Shown in pieces: positions 54,207 to 62,084 of a stretch of 64,000 bases of DNA. Both the position numbers and the translations under genes were made by a program. Where the stretch lies: assembly GCA_018242525.1 (NCBI GenBank), contig JAFEBS010000049.1, positions 1 through 64,000 on the forward strand, written 5' to 3'. Source of the stretch: Planctomycetota bacterium (GTDB lineage Bacteria > Planctomycetota > Planctomycetia > Planctomycetales > Planctomycetaceae). Below the pieces are notes generated by a model. The model saw only the letters and a program-made list of their open reading frames with translations. It did no database searches and was not told the DNA's origin. The first letter of the stretch is position 1. Every line of letters starts with the position of its first letter.

Positions 54207-55337
54207 ATGAAGTTTTGTCGATTGGTCCGTGTCACTGTTACCAGCCTGATCTGCGCCGCCGGCCTTCAGATTTCCAGTGCTGCTGAGCCAAGTCCACAAT
54301 ACGTCGATGGCAGCGTCTCGATTCCCGCGGCCAAGGCGGACGAAGCCAGGCTGGAGCAGATGTCACTGCCATTGGCGCTCGATTATCTGGAACACGGTGC
54401 CCAGGCGTGGAACAGTCAGCGAAAATGTGTGACGTGCCACACCAACGGCATCTACATGACCGTCCGTCCGGCACTCACCGGAAAACTCGGCAAGCCCACT
54501 GAATCGAATCGGCAGTTCTTTATCGACACGCTGAATCAACTGGAAAAGCTGGATGTCGACACGTTGAAGCAGTCGACTCGACCAGCTCAGGTCATCTACA
54601 CGGCAGCCGGCTTGGCAGAATGGGACAAGCACGTGACCCGGCAATTGTCCCCGGAAACTGAGCGGGCATTAACACTGATGCTTTCCATTCAAAAAGATTC
54701 CGGGACGTGGGGTACGCTTGACTGTTGGCCCCCATACGAATCGGATGCATATCATGAAGCGACGATGGCTGCGATGGCAGTGGCGGCGGCCCCGGGCTGG
54801 CTCGACGGATTGAAGGACGAAAAACAACGCGCCGCCGTGGAATCGTTAAAGAAGTACCTGCTCACGGAAGTCCCGCCGCACGACTATGGTCGCCTGTTGC
54901 TGCTCTGGGCGGCGGCGCGAATGCCAGGTTTGCTGGACGACAAACAGAAGTCGGAATTGATCGCGATGGTTTGGAAGCATCAACGTGACGACGGCGGCTG
55001 GTCAATCCGCACATTTGCCGCACCGGAAGCCTGGGGCAAGGGGAATCGTGCCGGTCGCTTAAACGCGGAACCTGATCGCGACAATCCCAGCAGTGACGGT
55101 CATCAAACAGGCCTGGCGGTGATTGTGTTGCGAGAATCCGGGATCCCGGCGAGTGACCCGCGGTTGCAGAAGGCGATCGGCTGGATCAAGTCCAATCAAC
55201 GCGTCTCGGGTCGCTGGTGGACAAAATCTCTGAACACCGACAGCTGGCATTTCATCACGTACAGCGGCACCGCGTTCCCAATCCTGGCGCTGAGCTTGTG
55301 TGATGCGTTGCCGGCGGAGACCGTGAAGCCAGAATGA
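54207..55337 (+). CDS. Secreted squalene-cyclase/prenyltransferase-type toroid protein with CxxCH
   Basis: 376 residues from ATG 54207. A signal peptide (about 1-26, MKFCRLVRVTVTSLICAAGL) precedes the mature part. KCVTCHTNGIYM holds a single CxxCH, a possible heme c site. Repeated helical pairs with QW-like stretches (SGTWGTLDCWPPY, HQRDDGGWSIRTF, KSNQRVSGRWWTKS) give the alpha-alpha toroid of squalene cyclase/terpenoid cyclases, but no DxDD catalytic motif is seen. It probably acts as a periplasmic binding protein rather than a cyclase. It ends 8 bases before the convergent adaptor gene. Confidence 0.8.
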   Translation: MKFCRLVRVTVTSLICAAGLQISSAAEPSPQYVDGSVSIPAAKADEARLEQMSLPLALDYLEHGAQAWNSQRKCVTCHTNGIYMTVRPALTGKLGKPTESNRQFFIDTLNQLEKLDVDTLKQSTRPAQVIYTAAGLAEWDKHVTRQLSPETERALTLMLSIQKDSGTWGTLDCWPPYESDAYHEATMAAMAVAAAPGWLDGLKDEKQRAAVESLKKYLLTEVPPHDYGRLLLLWAAARMPGLLDDKQKSELIAMVWKHQRDDGGWSIRTFAAPEAWGKGNRAGRLNAEPDRDNPSSDGHQTGLAVIVLRESGIPASDPRLQKAIGWIKSNQRVSGRWWTKSLNTDSWHFITYSGTAFPILALSLCDALPAETVKPE

Positions 55338-55345
55338 TCCGAGAG

Positions 55346-56737
55346 TTATTCTTCGGTCGAATTCGCCGCCGATGTGGGACGGATCAGCCGGGCCGAGGGA
55401 CTGCGTTGTCGGCCCAGTTCTTCTTCCAATGTGCGGATCTGTGAAGGTCGGACCCTGGCTCCGTCGAACAGCACATCCAGATTGGTGAGGGCGATGAGTT
55501 CCCCCGGTTCCAGGCCGGATTCGATCAAGGCCAGGTTATGCAGCGTGCGGGCGATCCTCACGCGGCGTTGCTGGATGACGCCGTCCCGTTCGACAAACGC
55601 CATTTCTTCCAGGACGGCGTCGCGCGGGACGAGCACAGCACGTTTCAGAATCGGGCCATCAATGCGTGCCTGGACAAATGTTCCCGGAAGCAACGGGGAC
55701 TGTTGCTCGGTATTGTCGATGTGGACGAAGACCATCGCCGTTCGGGTCTGCTCGTCCGCCTTGGGGGAAACACGCATGACACGACCATGCCAGCGCGCCG
55801 CGGCCCCCTCGTTTTCGGCGAGTTCTACTGGCGGGTACCGGCGTTCCAGCACATCGGGCAACAGCTTGGCATAGTCGTCCAACGTGACCGACAATGGAAC
55901 TTCCACAATTCGTTGTTCAGTGATCGTGGCGAGCGGTTCACCAACGCGAACGTATTGACCGACCTCGACCTGGACCGCACTCACGATTCCGTCAAACGGC
56001 GAGCGAACGGACGTTCTGGCCAGTTCGATTTCTGCCACTTTCAGGTTGGCTTCGTGACTTTCAATCCGGCGCTGAATCAATTCACGACGAACCGGCAGCA
56101 GGTCCAAGTCGTTTCGATTCTGGTCCATTCCCTTTTCGTGTTGCCGCAGATCCATCTGAGCGCGCCGCAGGTCGCTGTCGGTGTTGATTCCCTGTTTCCG
56201 CAGCAGTTGCGACTTTTCATATTCGCGCTTGGAGTCTTCAAAATCGGCAGCGATCGTCTTGTGTAACCGTTCCAGATTCGCCTCTTCCTGCTGAATCCGT
56301 TTTAACTCCGCCCGATCTTCAGCCAGTTGAGCTCGGCCCTGCTCCATCCGGGCCTCATAGGTGGTGGGGTCAATATGGACCAGCAAATCGCCGGGAAACG
56401 TGACCGACTCATCGCTGGAGACATTTTTGGCCCGGATCGCCTGACCGACTTTCAAGTGCGGGTGAATTTCCGTGACTTCACCCGCAACCTGAGCTGACAG
56501 AACGACTTCCCGATCGGCCTGGCTGGTTCCGAACGCCCGCACGATTTCGCGCAAATCGAGGGATTCGACGGCAAACACTTCAACATTGTAGACGCGCTCA
56601 ACCGGCTCTCTCAGGACGGGAGGTTTTCGGAGCAATGTCAGTCCGTACGTGATGCCATAACCGATCGACAACGCAAAAGCGCTGAGGACGATCGATTTCA
56701 AGATTTGCCGCGCGTCTGGCGACGATGGATTCGTCAC
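55346..56737 (-). CDS. HlyD/RND-type periplasmic adaptor subunit
   Basis: About 463 residues. GTG 56735-56737 is favoured by an AAGGAG about five bases upstream; TTG 56761 would add eight residues. After an N-terminal anchor helix (SIVLSAFALSIGYGITYGL) comes the lipoyl-like half (VVLSAQVAGEVTEIHPHLKVG), a long coiled-coil hairpin (RMEQGRAQLAEDRAELKRIQ, through EANLKVAEIELARTSVRSP) and the barrel part (SPFDGIVSAVQVEVGQYVRVG). This is a membrane-fusion protein of an efflux system. No RND or MFS pump or outer-membrane factor gene lies next to it, so it is an orphan adaptor in this window. Confidence 0.88.
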   Translation of the reverse strand: MTNPSSPDARQILKSIVLSAFALSIGYGITYGLTLLRKPPVLREPVERVYNVEVFAVESLDLREIVRAFGTSQADREVVLSAQVAGEVTEIHPHLKVGQAIRAKNVSSDESVTFPGDLLVHIDPTTYEARMEQGRAQLAEDRAELKRIQQEEANLERLHKTIAADFEDSKREYEKSQLLRKQGINTDSDLRRAQMDLRQHEKGMDQNRNDLDLLPVRRELIQRRIESHEANLKVAEIELARTSVRSPFDGIVSAVQVEVGQYVRVGEPLATITEQRIVEVPLSVTLDDYAKLLPDVLERRYPPVELAENEGAAARWHGRVMRVSPKADEQTRTAMVFVHIDNTEQQSPLLPGTFVQARIDGPILKRAVLVPRDAVLEEMAFVERDGVIQQRRVRIARTLHNLALIESGLEPGELIALTNLDVLFDGARVRPSQIRTLEEELGRQRSPSARLIRPTSAANSTEE

Positions 56738-56919
56738 AGTCACTCCTTCAATGCCACTCAATTCAGTGATGAACTATAGACGGGGCGGAAAGTCCGTGAC
56801 AAGCACTGCCCAGTTCAAGTGACATTTCCGGAGTTTTCTTGGAATCGGAGGGTAGGGCGTACGAAGCGTTTTTTCTGTGGGAAGACGCAGGATTTGTGCC
56901 CGGTCGACGTCGTAACTCC

Positions 56920-57061
56920 CAGGGTCATCGCCTTTTTCATATTGGAGTGCCACGGTCTTACCGTCTTCGGGAAGGCCGTGGGAGTGCTCAATTGGCACGG
57001 CCATGTCGCGGACACCATAACCGTGGCACCCGAACCCAATTTGAAAATGGCGATGACCTTG
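56920..57061 (+). mobile_element. MITE-like element, copy 3
   Basis: 142 bp with ends CAGGGTCATCGCC and GGCGATGACCTTG. The interior matches copy 2 closely (CTTACCGTCTTCGGGAAGG, GGCACGGCCATGTCG, CCATAACCGTGGCACCCG). The flanks TCGTAACTCC and GGTGGTTGCC do not form a recognisable duplication, so this copy is older or was rearranged. It lies in the divergent region between the adaptor gene and fabI. Confidence 0.75.
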
Positions 57062-57167
57062 GGTGGTTGCCGGTCTGGAGCCGGGACGCTATTTTACCAC
57101 CGACAGTTGTGTCTAATTAGCATTGCAGATTGTTGAGACAGTATCGCCGAAGCCTCAAAACATGAGA

Positions 57168-57232
57168 CCGACGCGCGAGCGAGGGATGATCGAATTGGGC
57201 GCGCATCGATGAATTCCTCGCTCGCGCGTCGG
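57168..57232. repeat. Perfect 17-bp inverted repeat
   Basis: Arms 57168-57184 (CCGACGCGCGAGCGAGG) and 57216-57232 are perfect inverse complements with a 31-base spacer. The composition and spacing are those of a dispersed palindromic repeat. It lies upstream of fabI. Confidence 0.8.
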
Positions 57233-57408
57233 GCTAATGCCCCAGGTTCAGGCAATCCTTTTTGGTTGTGGCAAATGAGCGGTGTGGCCGGAGTTTTCCG
57301 GTCGACCAGTTCAGACAACGATACCGGGGCGGCGCCGCTGGCCCCGCATTTGAACGGACTTTCCAACGCGGTGATCCGGCCGCGATTGGCAGCAGGAGGA
57401 ATCGGAAC

Positions 57409-58218
57409 ATGGGTTTGATGGACGGAAAACGCGGTCTGGTCCTGGGTGTCGTGAACGACTATTCGATCGCCTGGGGGATCAGCCAGCAATTGCACCAGGA
57501 GGGGGCTCAACTGGGCTTTACGCACCTGCCTGACAAGGATCCGACGAATCCCAAGATGGCCCGACGGGTGCGCAAGTGCGTTGAGCAGTTTGATCCCAAG
57601 CTGTTCCTGCCCTGCGATGTGCAGGTTGATGCCGACCTGGACAACGCATTTGCTGCGGCCAAGGAAACATTCGGGGCACTGGACTTTGTCGTCCATTCGA
57701 TCGCCTACGCACCGCTCGAAGACCTGAAGGGCCCGGTTCACTGTTGCAGCCGGGATGGCTTCAAGATGTCGATGGACATCAGCGTTTACAGCCTGATGGC
57801 GGTGTGCAAGCGGGCCAAGGACGTGATGCCCAACGGTGGCAGCATCCTGACATTGACTTACTTGGGTGGCGAACGAGTCATCCCCGGTTACAACGTCATG
57901 GGGTTGTGCAAAGCGGCCCTGGAATCGTCCGTGGGCTACCTGGCTCACGAATTCGGACAAAGCAAGATTCGCGTGAACGGCCTCAGTGCCGGGCCGATCA
58001 AGACATTGTCCGGCAGTGCGGTGAAAGACTTCGACAAGATGCTGTCGATGTACGATGCCCTGTCGCCGCTCCGTCGCAACGTGTCTCTGGAAGAAGTCGG
58101 CAAGAGCGCCGTTTATCTGCTGAGCGACATGTCGACCGGAGTGACCGGTGAAACGCTGCATGTCGACAGCGGCTACCACATCATGGGGGCTCCCCCGTCT
58201 GACGCCAAGCTGGACTAG
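57409..58218 (+). CDS. fabI: Enoyl-ACP reductase (FabI type)
   Basis: 269 residues from ATG 57409, with AGGAGGA at 57394-57400. MDGKRGLVLGVVNDYSIAWG is the FabI-type NAD-binding loop (NxxSIAWG). SIAYAPLEDLKGP precedes the substrate-binding region. YNVMGLCKAALESSVGYLA holds the catalytic Tyr-x6-Lys. NGLSAGPIKTLSGSAVKDF is the FabI substrate loop. The enzyme performs the last reduction in each fatty-acid elongation cycle. It stands apart from the lipid cluster further downstream but could supply it with acyl chains. Confidence 0.95.
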   Translation: MGLMDGKRGLVLGVVNDYSIAWGISQQLHQEGAQLGFTHLPDKDPTNPKMARRVRKCVEQFDPKLFLPCDVQVDADLDNAFAAAKETFGALDFVVHSIAYAPLEDLKGPVHCCSRDGFKMSMDISVYSLMAVCKRAKDVMPNGGSILTLTYLGGERVIPGYNVMGLCKAALESSVGYLAHEFGQSKIRVNGLSAGPIKTLSGSAVKDFDKMLSMYDALSPLRRNVSLEEVGKSAVYLLSDMSTGVTGETLHVDSGYHIMGAPPSDAKLD

Positions 58219-58254
58219 TGCATGGAATCTGAAATAGCCGAACTCGTGAGACTC

Positions 58255-58605
58255 TGAATTCTGAAGTCTCACGACTTCAGCTACGAGACTCCGTAGCCAA
58301 ACTCTCCGTAGCTGAACTCGTGAGAGTTCGGAGATTTCCGATGGCGCACAGTATCACCAACCCCAAAACGCTGATTTCTGGAAGCTCACGAATCCAACGA
58401 CGCCAAAACTTTGAATTCTGAAGTCTCACGACTTCAGCTACGTGGCTCCGTAGCCAAACTCTCCGTAGCCGAACTCGTGAGAGTTCGGAGATTTCCAATG
58501 GCGCACAGTATCACCAACCCCAAAACGCTGATTTCTGGATGCTCACGAATCCAACGACGCCAAAACTCTGAATTCTGAAGTCTCACGACTTCAGCTACGT
58601 GGCTC
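58255..58605. repeat. 157-bp tandem repeat (2.2 copies) made of palindromes
   Basis: Two full units (58255-58411 and 58412-58568) plus 37 bases of a third are nearly identical (I count a few base differences). Each unit contains CTGAAGTC...GACTTCAG and CCGAACTC...GAGTTCGG palindromes separated by 4-base loops, as well as the string GCGCACAGTATCACCAACCC. The same palindromes occur singly at 20129-20277. The block fills most of the 430 bases after fabI. It has no coding signature; a hairpin-rich transcript end is possible. Confidence 0.85.
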
Positions 58606-58648
58606 TGGATCTGACTGACCGGAGGACGGGTAAAACGAAAGCTGACTG

Positions 58649-59050
58649 ATGGGTGACTCCGTTCCCAAGCGAATCGGCATCGCCGTCGTGGAACAGGCGG
58701 GCCAGTACCTGATCGGGATACGTGGTCCCGACGGCCCGCTGCCGGGCTATGCCGAGTTTCCTGGCGGGAAATGCCTTCCTGGCGAATCCCCCGAGGCGTG
58801 TGCGATCCGTGAATGCTGGGAAGAAACCGGATTGCGGATCACCGTCGAACGGTTACTGCGGCAACGGGATTTCACCTATCCGCATGCGGCGGTGGACCTG
58901 TATTTCTTTCTGTGTCACCCGGCCGAGCGAGCGGACGTGAAAGCGGACCACAACGGATTCCGCTGGGTGCCGGCTCAGGATTTGCCTTCGCTGAAGTTGC
59001 CGGAAGCGAACGCACCGATCGTCGAGATGCTGTTTCAGTCTCCTGAATGA
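58649..59050 (+). CDS. Nudix hydrolase (MutT-like)
   Basis: 133 residues from ATG 58649. The Nudix box is FPGGKCLPGESPEACAIREC followed by WEETGL, i.e. Gx5Ex7REUxEExGU. The N-terminal strand IAVVEQAGQYLIGIRG and the C-terminal PAQDLPSLKLPEANAPIVE fit 8-oxo-dGTP or related pyrophosphohydrolases. It cleaves a nucleoside diphosphate linked to another moiety; the substrate is not fixed by sequence. It precedes the lipid cluster by 102 bases and may or may not belong to it. Confidence 0.9.
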   Translation: MGDSVPKRIGIAVVEQAGQYLIGIRGPDGPLPGYAEFPGGKCLPGESPEACAIRECWEETGLRITVERLLRQRDFTYPHAAVDLYFFLCHPAERADVKADHNGFRWVPAQDLPSLKLPEANAPIVEMLFQSPE

Positions 59051-59152
59051 ATTGGGCAGTGTCTTTCGGCTCCGACAGTACACAAGCATCGATGGGCGCG
59101 GTAAGAGAGCGGCCTGAAGGCTGAATTCCAACCTTGCCTGGAAAGTCACCGC

Positions 59153-60130
59153 ATGACTTCCCGAATTCTCATCACTGGCAGTTCCGGATTCATTGGAACT
59201 CACCTGATGCGCCGATTTCAGGAGACCGGCTGGAAAGTCACCGGGCTTGGTCGACGATCTTTGCAGGCGCCCGATTACGTTTCGCACGACCTGCAGTCTC
59301 CGTTGCCGACGGCACTGGACGGTTGCGCCGATCTGGTCGTGCATGCGGCCGCCCGGTCGAATCCCTGGGGAACCCGGCAGCAGTTTCACGCGGACAACGT
59401 CGTGGGGACTCAGAATGTCATCGATTTCTGCCTGCGGAACGGGATGCCGAAGCTGATTTATGTTTCGTCGTCCAGTATCTATTACCGGCCGGAACATCAA
59501 TGGGACATCACGGAAGAGACCCCGTTGCCCGATCGGCACGTGAATGAATATGCCGCCACGAAACGTCAGGCGGAGAATCTGGTTCGAGCCTACCCGGGCC
59601 GCTGGGCGATCTTGCGGCCACGCGCCGTGTTTGGACCGGGGGATACCGTGCTGCTGCCCCGGATCATCCATGCCGCTCGTCAGGGACGGTTGCCAGTCTT
59701 CTATTCGCCGGACGGACCCGTCGTGGGGGATCTGATCTTCATTGAGAATCTGGTCGATTACGTGCAGGCCGCGGCCACGAACGAGCGGGTTGCCGGAGTG
59801 TTCAACCTGACCAACGATCAACCGGTGCCGATCCTGGAGTTCCTATTTACCGTGTTTGACCGACTGGGGATTCCACGACCGACCCGGCGCGTTTCGGCCG
59901 TGACAGCGATGGCGATGGCCAGATTCCTGGAATTGTTCCATCGAACGTTTTTACCTCGATCGGAACCGGCGATCACTCGATTTGGAGTCCACGTGTTTCG
60001 CTACTCGAAGACGTTCGACGTGACGAAGGCGACAGAGCAGCTTGGTCCGCCCCGCATTTCGCTCGACGAAGGACTCGACCGGACCGTGAGCTGGTTCAAG
60101 AATCCAACGCAGGGAACCGGCACACCATGA
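59153..60130 (+). CDS. Extended SDR (3-beta-HSD/OleD-like) oxidoreductase
   Basis: 325 residues from ATG 59153. SRILITGSSGFIGTHLMRRF is the NAD(P)-binding GxxGxxG. VSSSSIYY with YAATKRQAENLVR gives catalytic Ser and Tyr-x3-Lys. LRPRAVFGPGDTVLLPRII and GPVVGDLIFIENLVDYVQAA match the 3-beta-HSD/OleD group, which acts on lipid or sterol substrates rather than nucleotide sugars. Its stop overlaps the next start (ATGA at 60127). It opens a six-gene plus-strand cluster. Conversion of a keto or hydroxy acyl intermediate is the likely role; an epimerase role is possible. Confidence 0.85.
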   Translation: MTSRILITGSSGFIGTHLMRRFQETGWKVTGLGRRSLQAPDYVSHDLQSPLPTALDGCADLVVHAAARSNPWGTRQQFHADNVVGTQNVIDFCLRNGMPKLIYVSSSSIYYRPEHQWDITEETPLPDRHVNEYAATKRQAENLVRAYPGRWAILRPRAVFGPGDTVLLPRIIHAARQGRLPVFYSPDGPVVGDLIFIENLVDYVQAAATNERVAGVFNLTNDQPVPILEFLFTVFDRLGIPRPTRRVSAVTAMAMARFLELFHRTFLPRSEPAITRFGVHVFRYSKTFDVTKATEQLGPPRISLDEGLDRTVSWFKNPTQGTGTP

Positions 60131-61287
60131 CAGTCTGTTTCGTGATGGGAGTGATTTCGGCGTCGCTCTACCTGGTGATTCTGTTCACCAAGGTCGCGCT
60201 CAGTAGGCGTTACTTCGCCCGGCACCCGGAAGTGGAATCACTGGACGGGACGGCGACGATCCTGCAACCGATTCTGGGGGGTGATCCATTTCTGCAGGAC
60301 GTTCTGGAAGCCAACCTGCGCAATGTCGCGCCCGGGGCTTTGTTTGTCTGGCTGGTGGATGAGGACGACGTTGCCGGACGAGCGGTCACGGAGCTTCTCG
60401 CACAGGCGGAACCGGATCGCATCCGCCTGATCCTGTGTCCTGCCTGCCCGATCGGAACCAACCCCAAGCTCTTCAAACTGAACATCGCGATCCCGCATGT
60501 CACGACCGAATTTGTCGCGGTCCTGGATGACGACACCATGTTATCCCCACAGCACCTGCCGCGGGCGATGGCGACTTTGACCAAATGCGATCTGTACACG
60601 GGCCTGCCGCGCTACCTGTCTGGAGGAAACGTCTGGAGCGATCTGGTGGCTCATTTCGTCAACAACAACAGCATCGTGACGTATTTGTCACTGCTCGACT
60701 GGACCGGACCGCTGACGATCAACGGGATGTTCTACGTCATGCGGACGGACTACCTGCGGGCGCTGGGAGGATTTGAATCGATCCAGAACCAGCTTTGCGA
60801 CGACTATGCGCTGGCCCGCCGGGTGCTACGACAGGGAGGACGATTGCGCCAGGGAGTGACCTCACAATTGCTTCGAACCAGCATTGCCGGACCGCGACAC
60901 TATCTGCGGCAGATGCATCGCTGGTTTCTGTTCGCCAATGTCCTGGTCCTGGACCAGTCGATGCCGGTTCAATGCCTGTTGGTGGTCCTGCTGGGACTGC
61001 CGCCCCTGTTGTTATGGGGAAGTTTTTTGATGTTGTCGGGCGGTTGGGGCGGCCTGTTGCTGTTGATCGCGCTGTTCACAATCCGCCACGTCACACTTCG
61101 ATTGCTTCAGCGTCGAGTCTTTGGCGAGCCGCAACGATTCTCACCGGGGTTGTCGCTGGTTGCAGAGCTGCTGCAGGTCGTCCATCTGGTGCATGCGGGT
61201 GTCTCGCCTGTCATCGTCTGGCGTTCCCGCTGGATCCGGGTGGGGCGGGGCGGCGCGTTTACCAGCCTGTCGGAACTGCCGTCATGA
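60127..61287 (+). CDS. Ceramide glucosyltransferase-like membrane glycosyltransferase (GT21-type)
   Basis: 386 residues from ATG 60127, overlapping the SDR stop by 4 bases. An N-terminal anchor helix (VISASLYLVILFTKVAL) precedes the GT-A domain: FVWLVDEDD, FVAVLDDDTMLSP (DxD), LCDDYALARRV (catalytic Asp pair) and LRQMHRWFLFANV, the QxxRW acceptor motif of the ceramide glucosyltransferase/HpnI group. The C-terminus has three to four transmembrane helices. It should transfer a sugar to a lipid acceptor at the cytoplasmic membrane. Its stop overlaps the next start (ATGA). Confidence 0.88.
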   Translation: MTVCFVMGVISASLYLVILFTKVALSRRYFARHPEVESLDGTATILQPILGGDPFLQDVLEANLRNVAPGALFVWLVDEDDVAGRAVTELLAQAEPDRIRLILCPACPIGTNPKLFKLNIAIPHVTTEFVAVLDDDTMLSPQHLPRAMATLTKCDLYTGLPRYLSGGNVWSDLVAHFVNNNSIVTYLSLLDWTGPLTINGMFYVMRTDYLRALGGFESIQNQLCDDYALARRVLRQGGRLRQGVTSQLLRTSIAGPRHYLRQMHRWFLFANVLVLDQSMPVQCLLVVLLGLPPLLLWGSFLMLSGGWGGLLLLIALFTIRHVTLRLLQRRVFGEPQRFSPGLSLVAELLQVVHLVHAGVSPVIVWRSRWIRVGRGGAFTSLSELPS

Positions 61288-61898
61288 TCGTGTTCCAGCC
61301 ACCGGTGATTCATCCACTCCGATCCGTCAGGGCGGTTCTGTTGAGCGGCCTGAGCGATCCGGGCTGTTGTTCACTCAGCCGCAGTCAGCAGCAGTTCCTG
61401 GATCAACTGGCGCTGCCTGTCGATGGCAAAATCTATGCGAACTTTCCGTACCACAGCCCTGCACGCGCCGAGCAGGCGGCGATCCCATTGCCGCTGGCGA
61501 GCTGGCGCAATCTGTCGCAGTTCCTGGGCGCGAGTCGCTCGCCGTACCGTGAGCATGCGACGGCTCATTGGGAATCGCTGACGGGATCCTGCCGGGGACT
61601 GCTGGTGATCACGATCAGTTGCGGACTGGAGATCCTGAATGCCTGCCTGTCGAAGGGAGCCCGACCCGCTGAGATCGAGGTGTTGGCGCTGGGACCCGTT
61701 GCGTGGAGTCGGCCGCGCGTATCGCATCTGCTGGTCCGTGGCAGCCGGGATTATGTGGTGAACCCGTTTTTCCGCGACGTGGATCTGCGTTTACCGGGCG
61801 TCGGGCATTTGAATTATCTGCAGGATCCCACCGTGATCGAACTGGCCAATGATCGATTGCAACATCTGATCGAGCGTGTCGGTGCTGACTCGACGTAA
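61284..61898 (+). CDS. Alpha/beta hydrolase-like protein (tentative)
   Basis: 204 residues from ATG 61284, overlapping the preceding stop by 4 bases. The run GLLVITISCGLEILNACLS is the strand-nucleophile-helix of an alpha/beta hydrolase with Ser in a degenerate elbow (TISCGLEI, not GxSxG). LVRGSRDYVVN could give the acid, and GVGHLNYLQD the His. The protein is short for the fold and lacks a lid. Thioesterase-like release or transfer of an acyl product fits the neighbourhood (KAS III and glycosyltransferases). Assignment from architecture only. Confidence 0.6.
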   Translation: MIVFQPPVIHPLRSVRAVLLSGLSDPGCCSLSRSQQQFLDQLALPVDGKIYANFPYHSPARAEQAAIPLPLASWRNLSQFLGASRSPYREHATAHWESLTGSCRGLLVITISCGLEILNACLSKGARPAEIEVLALGPVAWSRPRVSHLLVRGSRDYVVNPFFRDVDLRLPGVGHLNYLQDPTVIELANDRLQHLIERVGADST

Positions 61899-61975
61899 TC
61901 GCGGATCTGGCTGATTGTGCGACATCGAAACTCTTAGTACAACTCCCCGCAAATGGAGGAATGTATCTCAATCAG

Positions 61976-62055
61976 GTGAACCGGGTGCCGTCAGGCGCCG
62001 TCAGGCCCCGGACGGCCAATGGCAATTACTTTGTGAGCCGCACGGCGCACAAAGT
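61976..62055. repeat. Partial repeat arms and hairpin
   Basis: 61976-62013 resembles one arm of the 47874-47953 palindrome (GTGAACCGGGTGCCGTCAGG) with a short internal duplication of GCCGTCAGGC. 62028-62035 and 62048-62055 (ACTTTGTG/CACAAAGT) form an 8-bp stem whose interior carries AGCCGCACGGCG, an arm of the 19269-19345 family. The 186-base gap between the flanking genes holds nothing else. Confidence 0.6.
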
Positions 62056-62084
62056 ATGGGATTTTTCATAGAACTGGACGCTTC

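Larger units (their letters stand above)
56738..57408. other. Intergenic region with two repeat elements
   Basis: 671 bases between the divergent adaptor and fabI genes. It contains MITE-like copy 3 (56920-57061) and a perfect 17-bp palindrome pair (57168-57232), listed separately. Beyond these I recognise no gene; promoters for both flanking genes should be here. Confidence 0.5.

Noticed and set aside
58255..58605. CRISPR-like repeat at the fabI 3' end
   Set aside because: The 157-bp units are repeated in full, with no unique spacers between short repeats.
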